Shown here: in pieces, positions 33,231-45,945 of the stretch
Position numbering within the stretch: the first letter of the stretch is position 1
How the letters are laid out: each line of letters begins with the position of its first letter
NCBI GenBank assembly: GCA_030280995.1
Contig: JASXTE010000005.1
Location: 1,364,001 to 1,428,000, forward strand
Direction of reading: 5' to 3'
Length of the DNA stretch: 64,000 nt
Source of the DNA: Hemileia vastatrix
Lineage: Eukaryota > Basidiomycota > Pucciniomycetes > Pucciniales > Zaghouaniaceae
Position numbers and translations under genes: made by a program
Notes under the pieces: model-generated
Database searches by the model: none
Seen by the model: only the letters and a program-made list of their open reading frames with translations
Told to the model about the DNA's origin: nothing

Positions 33231-36200
33231 CCTCAAGTGGAAGAGGGAGCTGCAAAGTATAAGATGGTGGCGCAGAAGATTAGGCCTGACAATGATTATA
33301 TGCCGGTAGGTTTGAATCCTCCTTTGTCAAGAGATCCGTACTGCACTTCTCTGGTGAAGAGTCCTCCTGATTTAGTGGAAACTGATAGAGTGACTGTGGA
33401 AAGTCTGAAAGTTGTTAATTTTGGTCCTTATGGGTGGTTGTCTGATGAAGAAAAGAAGTTTTTGTTGCATGTTATTGTGCTGAGGGAGATAGCTGTGGCA
33501 TTTGTTGAAGAGGAAAGGGGTGTGTTGTAACATTCTTATGAGGAACCTTACTTGATTCCTGTGGTTTGTCAAGAACCTTGGCAAATCAAACCTATTCCAA
33601 TTCAAGCTGCTATCAGGGATGATTTTGTAGAGACTGTTAGGGAAAAATTCAGGACTGGTTTATACAAGCAATTAACATCTAGTTACTCAAGTCAAGTTTT
33701 CTGTGTAAAGAAGCAGAATGGGAAGCTGAGGGTGGTGCATGATCTTAGAGCCTTGAATTGAGTTACTATCAAGGATTCTGGAATGCAGCCAAGTGCAGGG
33801 GACTTTGTTGAAGCTTTTTCTGGAAGGGTGTGTTATGGTTTGGGTGATATTATGGGTGTTTATGATGAAAGTGAACTTCACATGGATTCACGGCCACTTA
33901 CAACTTTTGAGACTCCTTTGGGAAGGTTTTGGCACACTAGGTTGCCTTAAGGAGCAGCTAATTCAGTAGCAGTATATCAACACAAGTTGCTTAGATTTTT
34001 TAGGATGAGGTTCCTACTTATGCTGGTATTTTTATTGATGATGGTGGACTCAAAGGACCGTCCACTGATCATGGGAATGAGGTGCTGAAGGAGAGCCCAA
34101 GTATAAGGAGGTTTGTTTAGGAATATGCAATTACTCTAGAGAGAGTATTGTTTAGTATTGAAGAGGCTGGGTTGACCATTTCTGGGTCAAAGTTTTGTTG
34201 TTCTGTTCCTGCTCTGGAAATTTTGGGTCATGTGGTATGTAAAGGGGGAAGAATTATGGCAAAGAAAAAGGTTAACAAGCTTGAGTCATGGCCAAGGCTT
34301 AAAAATACTACTGAATTCAGGAGATTTTCAGGGGATTGTGTGTATGTCAGAGTTTTTAATAAAGATTTTTCTTTGTTGGCTTCACCTTTAAGGATGTTGA
34401 CCAGGAAAGACACAGAGTGGGTATGGACTAAAGAGTGTGAAGAGGCTTTTCAGAAATTGAAGAAGGTGGTAGGTGAAGTTATTATTCTTCACAAGTTGGA
34501 TTATGGTGTGGGAGCTGTAAAAAATTATCTGGAAGTGGACTCAAGTTATATTGTTGCTGGTGCTATTTTTCTCAGGAAGATAAAACTAGGAGGGCCAGGC
34601 CAGTAAGGGATGAGTCTACAGTATTTAATGAGGTTGAATCTAGATATTCTCAACCTATGTTGGAATTGTGTAGTGTAGCAAAAACTTTAAATAAACTGAA
34701 AACTTCTTTGTGAGGGAAGAATTTTAAGCTGCTGGTTGATGTGAAATCTCTGGTTCAAAGGATCAATACACCTAGTCTTCAAAATGCTCAAAGACTAGGT
34801 GGGTGGCAATCATTCAGCATTTTTCTTTTGACCTGGTACACAAACCTGAAAAAACTTTTACAATGCCTAAAGATTTATCAAGGAGACCACCCACAGATGA
34901 AGATTCAGATTTGGAAGAATTTGATGAAGATGTCCCAGTGGTTAGGGCCAGCACAAAGGGTTCTGAAGATTTTTCTCTCCTCCCCCATGAGGCTAAACTG
35001 GAAGATTGTTCTCTCCTCCCCCAAAAGGTTAAACTGGCTGTATCTGATCCTGATTCTGGTGATCAGGATGTCTTTGTTGATGAAGATGGGTCTGTTGTTT
35101 GGGATGGCTCAAATTTAGAGAATTGTGTTTTTGTTAGTGAACTGTATTCCCTTAAGATTCAGAGGAAATAAAAGGATGTACCCAAATTTAGGGATTGGTG
35201 TCCTGGTTGGGCTGTTTGTGTTGCTCATTTGCACACTGCAGATTTTAATGACAGGGCTGTACCCTTGGATGTTGTTTTGTTGGATTTGGAAGATGAGACC
35301 TGGGGTCATTCTGGGTTTTATGTTACTATGGTTGAATATCTGTTAAACTTGGAGAGGCCAGATAGTTTTGATGATTATAATTGGGTGGCAATAAAGAAGA
35401 AAAGTCCTGGCTTCTGTGTATTAGGAAAGAGGTTGATGAGGAGGAGACATCCAAATCCTCAAGTTTTGGTGAATCAGAAGAAGGGTCAAGAGTTGTTGTT
35501 GAAGTCTTTGCATGAAGACGTTGGTCATAGAGGCTTTGGGGAGACTTATAGGAGAGTAGCAGTCAGATTTTGGTAGCCTGGTATGAAGTTGGCTGTTCAG
35601 AGTTAGGTTCAATCTTGTGAAGAATTTCAAAGAAAAATTCACTAAAAGCCTAAAGAGGTTGGCTGTGCTATAGGTGAATCAACTCTGTTTAGAAGAGTCA
35701 GTCTGGATGCTGTCCATATTAAAGAGGGAAGGTATAAATACTTAAATGTTTCCCAGGATAATTTTTCTGGTTTGGTTGAGGAAGTGCCTCTGGTCAATTT
35801 GACTGCCAAAATTGTGGCTGAGTTTTTAAAGAAGTAATGGGCTTTTGGATATGGGTTGAAGAAGTTGGTGACTGTTGATGGTGGGCCAGAGCTTGGAGCT
35901 AAATTTAAAGAAGCTGTGGCAAGTACTGGTTCTAAAGTCAGAGTGGCTAAACCTTATTATCCTGAAGCTGAAGACATGGTTGAAAGAGGTCATCAAGTTA
36001 TCAAGAATGCTTTGTTGAAGATTTGTGGGGATAATGCATAAAGGTGAAGGAATTATTTACCCTTGGTTTTGTTTGCTGATAGAGTTGCTGTGAAAATGAC
36101 AAATGGATATTTTCCTTATGAATTTATTTTTTGGGCAGAAAGCTGTTCTACCAGTGAATTTGGAACCTCTCTTTTATCTTGGAATTGATTGGGATGATGT

Positions 36201-36609
36201 TTGCTCAATAGAGGATTTTCTTAGTGCCAGGATGCAACAGTTGGAATTTAGAGAGGAATATCATGAGAAGGCATACTCCAGGATGATAAAGATAAGAAAT
36301 CAATCATTTAGATAATGGGACAAGAAGTTAACTCATAGACTCAAGAATTACTTGAAACCTGGTTGTTTGGTCTAGGTGTATAATAGTAGCTTGGAGAGTC
36401 AGTGGGGAAAAATGTTCTCTTACAGATGGAATGGGCCTTAAAGAGTCATATCTCAGGTGTCTGGAGGCTCTTATGATTTGGAGAAGTTAGATGGTGCAGT
36501 CTTAAAGAAAAGAGTGGCTTCTGACCAAGTGAAGAGATTTTACCCAAGGGGCACTAGAAGTGAAGAAGATTTACTCCACAGTGAGGATAAACTATGGACC
36601 ATTCTTTAA
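33231..36609 (+). pseudogene. Gyp-B copy 2 RT, RNase H and integrase (decayed)
   Basis: RT starts with FGPYGWLSDEEKKFLLHV near 33,420. KQNGKLRVVHDLRALN lies at about 33,710-33,760 and IFIDDGGLKGPS at about 34,028, i.e. both catalytic Asp present as IDD in place of the usual Y-x-DD. RNase H begins near 34,440 (ECEEAFQKLKKVVGE) with LEVDSSYIVAGAIF. The integrase zinc end is near 35,490-35,600 (LHEDVGHRGFGETYRR). The core has SLDAVHIKEGRYKYLNV near 35,705, VDGGPELGAKFKEA near 35,872, and EDMVERGHQVIKNALL near 35,970, so D, D and E are all visible. It ends at a TAA at 36,607. At least ten stops or frameshifts. Closest relative in the window is Gyp-C. Confidence 0.85.
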
Positions 36610-37756
36610 TTTTTGGATTTTGGTGATGCTGTGCATCTTTTTGTTGGAAACTTGTTTGTTGTTAGAAGGTACCCGTGGGTAGGGCTTCTAGATTTAATCT
36701 TGGAAAGTGTAGAGGTAACTGATGAGCTGGCTGCTCTGTAGAACAGTTACCCCATAAAGTCTTTTTTAAGTTTTTTTTTTGCCCTAGTTGAATTCTAGTT
36801 CTGGTTTTTGTTATTCAGGTTTCAAGTCCACTATGACTTTAAACTGGATTGGGACTGGCTTTATTATCTTTGGTCTATTTGGATTGGTGGTGTATCACTG
36901 GTGGTCTCCCATCATTTTCACTTATTGGAGGGAGCCCACCCAGTGGTCATTTCCTTGGTTTGGAAATTCTATTGAGCTTGAATTTTCTTTTTCTTTCTTT
37001 GATATTTGTGTCTATGGTTATTTTAGTTAGAAGTTTAAATTATTTTCTTTTTTCTCTTTTTTTCTTTTAATTTTTTATGGGGGTTATTAGGATATAAAAA
37101 GAGAAAAATCACAAAACAAATACTATATGGTGTCACCACATCATGGTCACCTGGATGGGGGCAAGAATTGGTGGGGAAAGGCTCATCAATTGGCCGGGCA
37201 ATGCTATTTTTTTTATCTTTATTTCTTTTTTTTATTATTTACTTTAATTTCTATTCATTTCATTTTATTTTTATATTATTATTATTAATTTATTTTATCT
37301 TAAATCATTTAAAAAATAATTTAAAAGGTGTATCCACATCAAGGTGCACTTGGATGTGGGTAAGGTATCAGGGGATCAGCTCATCAATTTTCTTGGGGAT
37401 ACCATTTGTAATTATTTTTTATTTTATTTTATTATTATTCATTTAATTTGAATTTCTTATCCCTAATTTTTTTGTGGCAATTTTTTTTAATTCTTTTCAA
37501 GTTTTTTTTAGTACTTTAGTAGCTTTAAGTAGTAACCTGTGTAGAAATAATAATAAAGTAAAATAAAAAATATATTAAAAAATTAAGAAAATTAAAAAAT
37601 AAAAATAAAAATAAAATAGAAATTTTTTATATATTTGCTAATTATTATTATTTTCTCTATTAATTCATTTATATTATTTTCCTTATTATATACTTAATTT
37701 CAGGAAGAAGAAGCATCTGAATATTTGTCTGGATTATGTTGGCGTTTTTGCTTCTT
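36610..37756 (+). other. Gyp-B copy 2 3' region, first part (no gene)
   Basis: Contains the boundary motif GTAACTGATGAGC at about 36,713 with its CAGTTAC partner, a hairpin repeat AGTCCACTATGACT at 36,823, two ~80-bp modules (about 37,127-37,200 and 37,325-37,405), and T- and A-rich runs. All have counterparts at 4525-6832. No coding frame. Confidence 0.65.
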
Positions 37757-39216
37757 GTTGGGATTGAAGGAAGAACTGTGTTCCTTGTGGTGTAGTTAGC
37801 TGGAGAGAGTGTAGGGATTTTAATGGTCAGGAACTGGATTTGAAGGTAACTTTTGGGTGGAAGCAGAAGAGGCTGGGATGGAGTGTTGGAACCTGTGCTT
37901 AATTATTCTGGACATCTTCCAGTGGTTGTCAAGAAGTTGCTTCCTCAGGTTCTTCTCAAATTCATTCAATGTCTCAAGAAGAGCAAAGGCCTTAAGCATT
38001 TTTTAACACATCATACTTAGTTGTTGCTTCATATCGGCATAATCCAGTGTCAATGTGGTTTCCAGAGGTCGGTCAATCCCTATAGTAGCTTCAGGAGGTG
38101 GTATTCCAACTAAACAGAAGAATTGGATCAGTAATTATTTTCTGTTGAAGAAATTGGAATAATTTATTTTGTACTTACAGATTGGAAGCTCATCAAATTG
38201 GTAAGGGGGTGGAATTAGGACTGTTGAAGGGTTTTTAATGGATGTAGTAGGAGGATCAGACAGGTGGAGGTATGGATTTTCTTGGTAATCCTCTAAATGG
38301 AGTTGAGAATATGAACTAGGATGAGGAAATTTCTGGGTCCTAGCTTGAGCAGCAGGGCTGTTGTTGTTGTTGATATTGTTGCATGGTTCAGTTTGGTTGG
38401 GTACTTGTGGTGAAGTACCAGGGTTGTTGTAGGATGGAGCAGTAGAAGGTGACCTGAAAGCTGATTGGTCTCTTCTGGATGAAGTTCTGGAAGAAATTGA
38501 ACTTTAACATGAATAATTGGCTGGCAGAGGAGAGGTGTAGTTGATTCTTCTTGTTTGAGATGGAGAATTTTGTCTGGGAGTAGTTTTTGGTGCTCTGGTG
38601 TCTTCATGGGGTCCTTTGGAAGGTCTTTTAAAAGTTTTAGAATTTTTGGAATTTTTTGACATAGAAAATTTGGAGTGCATTGCTCTGGGGGCATTAGGAG
38701 GTTGTTCTGTGGAGTTATTGGTGTTTGTTGGCAGAATTTGGCTGTTTTCTGCCTGAATTTGATGTTTTTAAGCCTAATTTTAGCTTCCTAGCAAGGCAGA
38801 CAGGCCGCCTGGACACAATCTAGCAGCCTGGGAGCTGAATTTTCAGAGATAAAGGCTGTTTCTTGAGAGGATAAAGCAGGTATTTTGGATAGTGTTCTGG
38901 GAACTGATCACCAGGATCTTCCGGATGTAGCTGAAGATAAAGAGGAAGAAGCAGGACTAAGTTCTGGGGATCTAGTAGGGGATCTAGAGATGTATTTATG
39001 TGAAGTTGAAGGTGGTGGTATAGGATGATTGGGGTCTCTGTCATATTTTTTCTTTTTGGAGTTGCAAGAATCACAGGCCCTGTTGTAGAGTTTTGCCTCA
39101 GGAGTTGTAAGAGTGAAAGTTCAAGGTCTGCACATGTTGATACACTGTTTGCAAGCATAGTCTTTTGGGGCAGTGAAGCAAGGAAGATTTGGGTCAAGAT
39201 CTGGGGATCCAAGCAT
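37757..39216 (-). pseudogene. Antisense gene beta, copy 2 (spliced, decayed)
   Basis: Homologue of 6833-8320. Starts at ATG 39,216-39,214 with MLGSPDLDPNLPCF, then DYACKQCINMCRP. A stop replaces a Cys kept in copy 1, but RACDSCNSKKKK keeps the Cys that copy 1 lost. The Arg/Ser/Pro-rich domain continues to FDELPIC. The 69-nt intron (38,110-38,178) has GTAAGT, CTGAT and TTTAG, and exon 2 opens in frame (PLETTLTLDYADMKQQLSMM) before a stop. The stops differ from those of copy 1, so the two decayed independently from an intact ancestor. Conserved start, frame, intron and Cys spacing argue that it was once a real gene. Function unknown. Confidence 0.62.
38110..38178 (-). other. Intron in antisense gene beta, copy 2
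   Basis: Begins GTAAGTAC, contains TACTGATCC, ends TTCTGTTTAG on the minus strand. It occupies the same codon position (phase 1, after T) as the 70-nt intron at 7186-7255. Confidence 0.65.
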
Positions 39217-39366
39217 GATCTGTGGTGACACAAAAATGAAGAGAAAAGAGATAAGAAAAATTTTATCAGTGATGGGTAGATGATGAAGTGAAAGTGGAAG
39301 TTCAGTAGGCTGGTTGCCAGGAATTGTGCATGGAATTAGTTTTGCCTTTTTATCCAAAGTGTGGAA

Positions 39367-39794
39367 GGTCCATCAAGACTTTAAACTGAACACTGTGCCA
39401 GTCCATTAAGACTTTAAACTGAAGAATGGTATAATCCCCCAATACTATAAACTGAGAATGGTTTGATGGTTGAGTCCTTCAGGACTATAAACTAATAATG
39501 TGGTGTTGGTGTAACTCTGGCAGAGGCATCCAAAGAGGGAGTCTTTGAATTTACTTAATGCAAGTGTGGGGGTAGCTGATGAGATGGGTGCTCTTTAGAA
39601 AAGTTACCCCAGAATGTCAGTTTATTTTTTTAGTCTTTGATGTTTTGATCTCTGGTTCTGACTTTATGATTTAGGTTTTGAGTCCCCCAAGACCATAAAC
39701 TGAGGGTTTTGAGTCCCCCAGGACTATATAATGAGGGCTGTTAGTCCCCCAAGACTTACAACTGAGGATGAGTCCCCCAAGACTGTAGACTGAG
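39367..39794 (+). repeat. Array of short hairpin repeats (AGTCC..GACT), Gyp-B copy 2
   Basis: Eight units at about 39,367, 39,399, 39,432, 39,471, 39,679, 39,710, 39,742 and 39,769, consensus AGTCCCCCAAGACT then TATAAACTGAGG. Some pairs change together (AGTCCTTCAGGACT, AGTCCCCCAGGACT). A second boundary motif (GTAGCTGATGAGATG) sits between the two clusters at about 39,568. The array matches 8472-8875 unit for unit. Confidence 0.75.
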
Positions 39795-39974
39795 AAATTT
39801 CTTATGATTGGCTAAATTCAGGAAGTCTGGAGAGTAGTCATCAATTTTCATTTCTATGCCAAAAGTTTAGTCAAGATTCAAGTTGTAGAAGAGAATCAAG
39901 AGAGGAAACGAAATGTTTAGCATTAGCCTTGAACTGGTGGATGAGGTTTTTCCTTTTCTCAAGGTCCTATTGAT

Positions 39975-40545
39975 TTCTAGAAAGAGTTGATTGGAAGTAG
40001 CTTAGTAGAAAGTGTTTTTGTTCAGAGGAGTGTTTTTGGAACTTGGCCTTAATATTGGGCAAGTGGTTAGGTGTTGGTGGTTCAATGGATCCTACATTGT
40101 CATCATCACTTTCAGAAGATGGAGGAACTGAGAAGTCATCAGTTTTAGTGTAAAAGGGAGAAATAAAAGTTTTTTACCATCAGAGGGACCAAGCATGGTG
40201 GAAGTTTTTTCTGTAGTGGTGTTTTCACTCTTTTTTGAAGGGTATAGTTTGTTGACTTATCTGGGTATCAGGATGGATGGCCTGGATCTTTTGGTGCTGG
40301 TAGAAGATGGACCAGGTTGAGGTGGATGTAAAGCTGTTGAAGATGATAATGGGCCAGGTCTGTAGGAAGTCTTCTGTCTGGATTGGAAGACATCACAGGA
40401 GGTTATGTATGAATGACCTGGTGATGTGATGGCACAGATCAGATTATTGTCAATGCAGTATTGGCAAGGGCCATTTCAGAGGCAGATTTTGAAAAAAGGT
40501 GAAATTGGTGGATCTGATGAAGGAAAATGTGTAAATTCTCAATTG
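39975..40545 (-). pseudogene. Antisense gene alpha, copy 2 (spliced, decayed)
   Basis: Homologue of 8930-9596 with Cys module GPCQYCIDNNLICAIT near 40,450. A frameshift lies just upstream of it. A Ser/Pro-rich tail runs to GPSDG. The 50-nt intron (40,128-40,177) goes from GTAAAA to TTCTCAG with AACTGATGAC before the acceptor. The spliced frame continues through an acidic patch (SESDDDNVGSIE) and a basic helical stretch (PNIKAKFQKHSSEQKHFLL) to a stop near 39,978. It reads further than copy 1 and is the better guide to the ancestral product, which I do not recognise. Confidence 0.58.
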
Positions 40546-40554
40546 GAAGGAGGA

Positions 40555-40798
40555 TGTGGTCTTCCAACATTGGCAGAGGCCTTTGTTGGTCTGTTTGGCA
40601 CAGTTGTGAATGTCTTAATTGAAATTGGTCAAAGAATTAAGTGTTACTTTTATTTTATTCAATGAATTTTTGGACTATAGGTAAGTGGGTACAACCATTG
40701 GATAGTCCTGTATTTTCTCTATATTTGATGTCTTGATGATATTTCTCATATTTCAAGTTTTAAGGGGTCATTTCCTCATTTTTCATTTCTAAATGATA
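40555..40798 (+). repeat. Gyp-B copy 2 3' LTR, first fragment
   Basis: Starts TGTGGTCTTCCAACATTGG and is collinear with other Gyp-B LTRs until AAATGATA, where a CACTA-like element begins. The LTR continues at 56,278. Confidence 0.88.
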
Positions 40799-40839
40799 CA
40801 CCACGCTCTATGGGAGGCGGAATTGCTAGCAAGTCCGCA

Positions 40840-42551
40840 ACCTTGAACCCAAGTTCATATCTAATTGAGCACACGTAGAGGCGGTGTTGAAACAATCATC
40901 AGGAAATATTGATTTAAATTTGAACACAACTTGAAATTAATTCAAACATTTATTCAAGCACAGTTGATCATTAGCAAAACAAATCTTGATGCTTGAATTA
41001 CTAGAATTTTTGTAGGAATATTGAAGTAAGTGAACCCCACTACCAAATAAAAGTGGGAACATCCATAAGATTGTTAAAAATCCTGTTTTTTGTTTTTTTT
41101 TTAAAAAAATATAAAAATTGTTGCATAAATTGAAATAAATACCCTTTGCATTATTTTACAAGATTTTTTACTAATAAATTTATAAAGGAATTTCCCAATA
41201 CTAGAAAATGTTATTCAAGAAAAAAAATTATTAAAATGATCTTTTTCATCAAAATTTTATTAGTAAAATTTTCCTGAAGTATATATTTGCTCTCATTGTA
41301 TGAGTATATATTCTTAAGTATTTCTCAAGCTTTAAAGTAGTAGTAGAAGCTACATAAAGTTTAAAATTGATGGCAAAAATAATTTAGTTAATTGTACAAT
41401 TCAAATAATTAATATTTATACCATAACTTTAGATTTAAAAATATTTTAATGTAACTATTTTTTCAAAAAAATAATTTACCAATAACTTCATTATTGAAAA
41501 AAACATGTCAAATTTCAACAAGAATAAAATATATGGCCAATAAGTTTTGCACAATAGTTATAAGTTTTTTTTTTTTTTTATGTTATTTCATATTCAATTC
41601 TCTATAATTTATTATATATATATATTATTTATTCTATTTAAAAAATTATCCTTCCTAATACTTCCCTCCCATCTTTTGTGCTTTACATATGGTTCACCTC
41701 ACACATTTTCTCACTCTCTTAAATTTAGTGCTACTCTCCCCAGTCTTCTCCCCTCATTACCCTTGTATCCCCCTTCTCCACTCCTCTCCCTACCGCCTCA
41801 TCTCACCTAAATCAATTTGTTACACATATCACTCCTTTTGATCCCTTATCCACCCTTATATATCTCATATCTTTATGAATAAAATTAACTGATCTCCTTC
41901 TCACCCCTCTTCCTCTATATGGAAAAAAGGGGTGGATTAACAAGCCAAAGAGGTTGGGTTAGCGGCAAAAGTATCAAGATGATTTTGAAGTTAAATAGTT
42001 GGGATGGGGAAGAAGAAGGTTGGATTTGCAAGAGAGAGGTTTAAGATATCTTAAAAGGGGCTTGGTGGGTTAAAGGGTGGAAAGGGAAGGTCAAGGTGAG
42101 AGGTGAAAGAGGTGGGGTGGGGTAGGGAGGAGTGAGAAAGGGGTGAGTATAGATGAGGAGGGAAGCGAGAGTAGTGTGGTTGGGTGAAAAGTAAAAGGGG
42201 AGGGGAGGGGAGTAGTGAGGAGTATGGAAGCTTACTCATGAATGTTCAATGCTACAGTAGATGGCTTGGGATGTTTATCAAAAGAAGAGATATGGGAAGG
42301 AAGTCAGAAGAAATACAAAGGCAGAAAAAGGAATGTATAGAGCTGAAAAGGATGTGAAACAAGGTGGAAAAAAACTGAAGGTGGACTCTATCTTTTGGCC
42401 AAAGAACAAAGTTTACCCTGTCTGATTCATTTTCCACAATCAAAAACAACATGTAAAAGTGGTTTATTACTATTCATACTCCTCAGGACATACAAGCTAT
42501 TGGTTTATTCAATGTTTGTAATAAGTACCAAAAATTGATACTGAAAATCTA
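40840..42551. other. Outer element, left interior (no gene; strand-asymmetric tracts)
   Basis: AT-rich to about 41,640, then a pyrimidine-rich tract (41,640-41,900; runs such as CTCCACTCCTCTCCC) followed by a purine-rich tract (42,040-42,360; GGGGAGGGGAGGGGAG near 42,197). Open frames here are low-complexity Ser/Pro/Leu strings. A short motif, AAAGAACAAAGTTTACCC near 42,403, recurs as AAGAACAGAGTTCACTGC near 43,350 in the nested insert. Confidence 0.55.
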
Positions 42552-43735
42552 CACGCCTCGCAATAAGGGGGGCAGACTTGCTATAAAGTCCACAACCTTG
42601 AACCCTAATTCATATCTTTTTGAGCCCACATTGAATTAGTGATGAAACCACTAAGAAAAATATTGACATTCTGGTGAACTCAATATGAATACAACTTGAA
42701 GATTTAATGAAGCATAGGTAATAATACTTTGAACAAATCTTGAGATATGAAGAATGAGATTTTTTTATAGAAATTTCAATACAGAGCGGACCACACCCAA
42801 ATTATTCTGAAAAATACATATTCTAAACTATTTAAAAAGTTTCTTTGAAATTTTTTAAAAAAAGTACACCAAAGTATAGATCCGGCAAGATACCATCTGA
42901 CATAATTATATATGTTTCTTTGGCCAGAAATACATGGAGAAACTATAATTTGAAACATGTCAATTTGTTTATGAAAGGTGGCACTGAGTTTAAAGGGAGA
43001 AAATTGGGGTTCAAGGATTGTGTAGGTGAGGTTAAGGGGAGGAATGGGGCTACAAGGGTTGAAGAGGCTAGAGAGAGGGGTGAAGAAGGGTATATTGGGT
43101 AGTGTAAAGGTTTGGAAAAAGTTGAAAGGGAAGATTTAGGGTTTCCAAGGCATTTTGAATGAGGAAAATGGTTGGGGTGAGGTTGGAAGGGGTGGAATGG
43201 GGATCAAAAGAGGATGGAATATAGTGGGGATGTGAGGGTAGCGAAAGGGGTGGGGAGGGAAGACAAGCATGTGTTGATAGAATTGAAAGGGATGGGCATT
43301 GGTGCAAACAGAGTGTGAAAATAGGAGGATGAACTCTGTTCTTTAGGAAAAGAACAGAGTTCACTGCCATAAAATATTAGCTGAAACATAGTTTTCAATT
43401 GTGTAAAAACAGTTGTAGGTAATAGAAAAAGACACTGATTTTTTTATACGTAATTTGAAAGTTTTTAATAAAATTATTTTATTTAAGAATTGTGATATTT
43501 TGATCAATTTTCATTGATCAACTTAAATTAATAAAGTATTATTTTGAAATGATTTTTTCTGGCTTCCATTCAGTTATCCTCACACTTTCAATATGTTTTC
43601 AATATAGATCCATTATTATTTGTGTAATACTTCAAGTGAAAGTTCAGTATTACTTCAGTCTGTTTTCCATCTGATTTCCATCTGACTTCAAGTTGAGGAC
43701 TTGCTAACAAGTCCCCCCCCAAATATTGTGTGGTG
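42552..43735. mobile_element. 1.2-kb CACTA-like element nested in the outer element
   Basis: The left end is worn (CACGCCTCGCAATAAGGGG then AGACTTGCTATAAAGTCC). The right end is typical (GGACTTGCTAACAAGTCC and ATTGTGTGGTG). It carries its own purine-rich tract (about 43,000-43,330) related to that of the outer element. Flanking triplets are CTA and ACA, so a target duplication is not confirmed. No gene. Confidence 0.6.
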
Positions 43736-45945
43736 ACAGGAGTGTAAAAACTAGTAATTAAATACTATTTCAATTTTGACAAAGTCTTTTACAGAATTTA
43801 TATTAAGAATTAACATGCGATAGAAAACCAATAAAATGGGTAAACTTTTGAAACAAGTTGGAAAAATTAGAAAAGCCTATATTTGAATTTTGAGCTAATG
43901 CAGTATTTTTCTTTTATTAGATGAATGTATAGAGCGTTAAATTTAGTTTGAAACAATTTTAGTGAGATTTATAATATTTTTAAATTCAAAAATAAATATT
44001 TAAATAAATATTTAAACTGAAACACATTGATATATACAGTAAATCTTTTGCTTTATTTTATGTTCTATGATTACTGTACATGAAATAATAATTAGTCATG
44101 ATAACCAAAAATTTAATTAAATGAGTATTTTATCTTCCTCAATATATTTTCTATAATCTATTAAATAAAAGAAATAACTTTTTGAGTCATTTTTTTACAA
44201 AAGTTTTTTCATTTCAATGACTATCTACATTTTCCAAAAATAATATATCTTAATTTTGGTGGAACTTAGATTGAACTCACAATGAGATTCTGTTTTGGAC
44301 TGAGGTTCAAGCTAAGTAAACCTGTAAGAAAATTTCAAATTTTTTTAAATTTTTATCAAATATTTTTAAATGTAAACACAAGTATATTCTTATCTCAAAA
44401 TGATTTATATTAAATACTTCAAATTTCTGGAAACAAATACAAATGATGAATCATTTTGGAGAAATTTTTTATTAAAAATATTTGGATGTTGATTTTCTAA
44501 TATAATGAAATTATTCTTTTTTCTCCATTAAAGATTAAGAAGATAACTAAAAATTATTTTAATACAACTTTAACATATAAAAAAGGTATCAGATCTTCTT
44601 TATAGATTCATACTAACTCAAAAAAACAATTTGTTCATTTTAAGTACAAATTATATAGATCCTTTAAAGTCTCACAATTTTTTCTTGATTTTCATGTGTA
44701 AATTAAAGGGAAATCACATTGGGTAAAAATGGTATCTTTTTAAAAAATTAAATAAATTTATTTCAAATAAATATATATTGTTGTAAAAACTCAAAGTTTA
44801 ACCTTAAGTTTCTGTTTTAAATGTGTACTGATGATTTGAAATATTCTCTATCTGAATTCATTTTTTAAATATATTCATTCTAGTATTTCTTATTTATAAG
44901 GCCAATTAAAAGAAGTTTTATAAAATTTTCTGTTTACATATAATTTCAAATGAATTTTACTTTAAAAAATTAGAAATTTAATAGCAGAATAATATAATTT
45001 TTAACTATCAGCATGAATATCATTTTTCTAATAAATGATTGCTAAATTTTTAACTCATATATTCTATTTAAGAAGTATGTGTAAATGTTCAGTTGTGAAT
45101 TAATCCTGTCAAAAACTTTATTCCAAAGACTAAAAAATGAAACCTGAAAATTTTTACTTAATTTGTTCATCAACAACATAGAATTGAAATATTCTGTCTA
45201 TTCATTTATATATGCATCATGATTTATTTTAACTGAAATATTATTGCTTTAAAACTAGCTTTTTTATATGAGTATAACTTAAAATACCTAATGTGTCTTT
45301 TTTACAAAATAATAATAATATGGTAGTTATTCAATGAGAAACTAATATAATGATGAAAAATTACCGCCTCTACCTATTAAGTTCAGTTCTTGCACAATAA
45401 TTTACTCTGAAATTTGACCTGAACCACATTTTTTGACATGAGACCACTTTTGAAAATCTATGGTGCTTATTCCTAGGTGGACATAGCAATTATCCCACCA
45501 TATAGCATGGAAGAACACTTAAGAATTAATATTAAATTTAAAAAATTTTATGCTTTTTTGTTTTATTTTATCTTTAAAATTTTACTTCTAGTTTGAATTT
45601 CAGTTTTTCATTTGGAAAATTCATTGGGTAGTGATTAATTATTTTAACTCATGAAATCACTCACCAATTGACAATATTTTCATAGAATTTTAATGAACTA
45701 AATCATGAAAAGTTCTGGAATCTCATATATTTATTATGTTAACTAAATTCTGATTACAAAACTACTTAGTATTTGAAGAATAAACCAAACAAATAAAAGT
45801 TCAAAAATGAATTTTCTTTTGATTTTAATCATTGACTTGCACTTGAAAATTTTAAAAGCCGGATTATAATCTACTATTAGAAGAGAAATACTTTTTTACA
45901 GAATTATAATCAAATAATTTCTCAAATATTATTTTTAAGTATAAT
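43736..45945. other. Outer element, middle interior (no gene)
   Basis: About 2.2 kb of very AT-rich sequence with no long frame, no LTR-like boundary and no repeat I recognise from elsewhere in the window. Probably decayed internal sequence of the outer element. Confidence 0.5.

Noticed and set aside
41547..43398. Ser/Pro/Leu-rich frames on both strands
   Set aside because: Products of pyrimidine/purine tracts with no domain and no codon-level conservation between related segments.
42552..43735. A confirmed target-site duplication for the 1.2-kb nested element
   Set aside because: Flanks are CTA and ACA, and the left tip is eroded, so I cannot claim a duplication.
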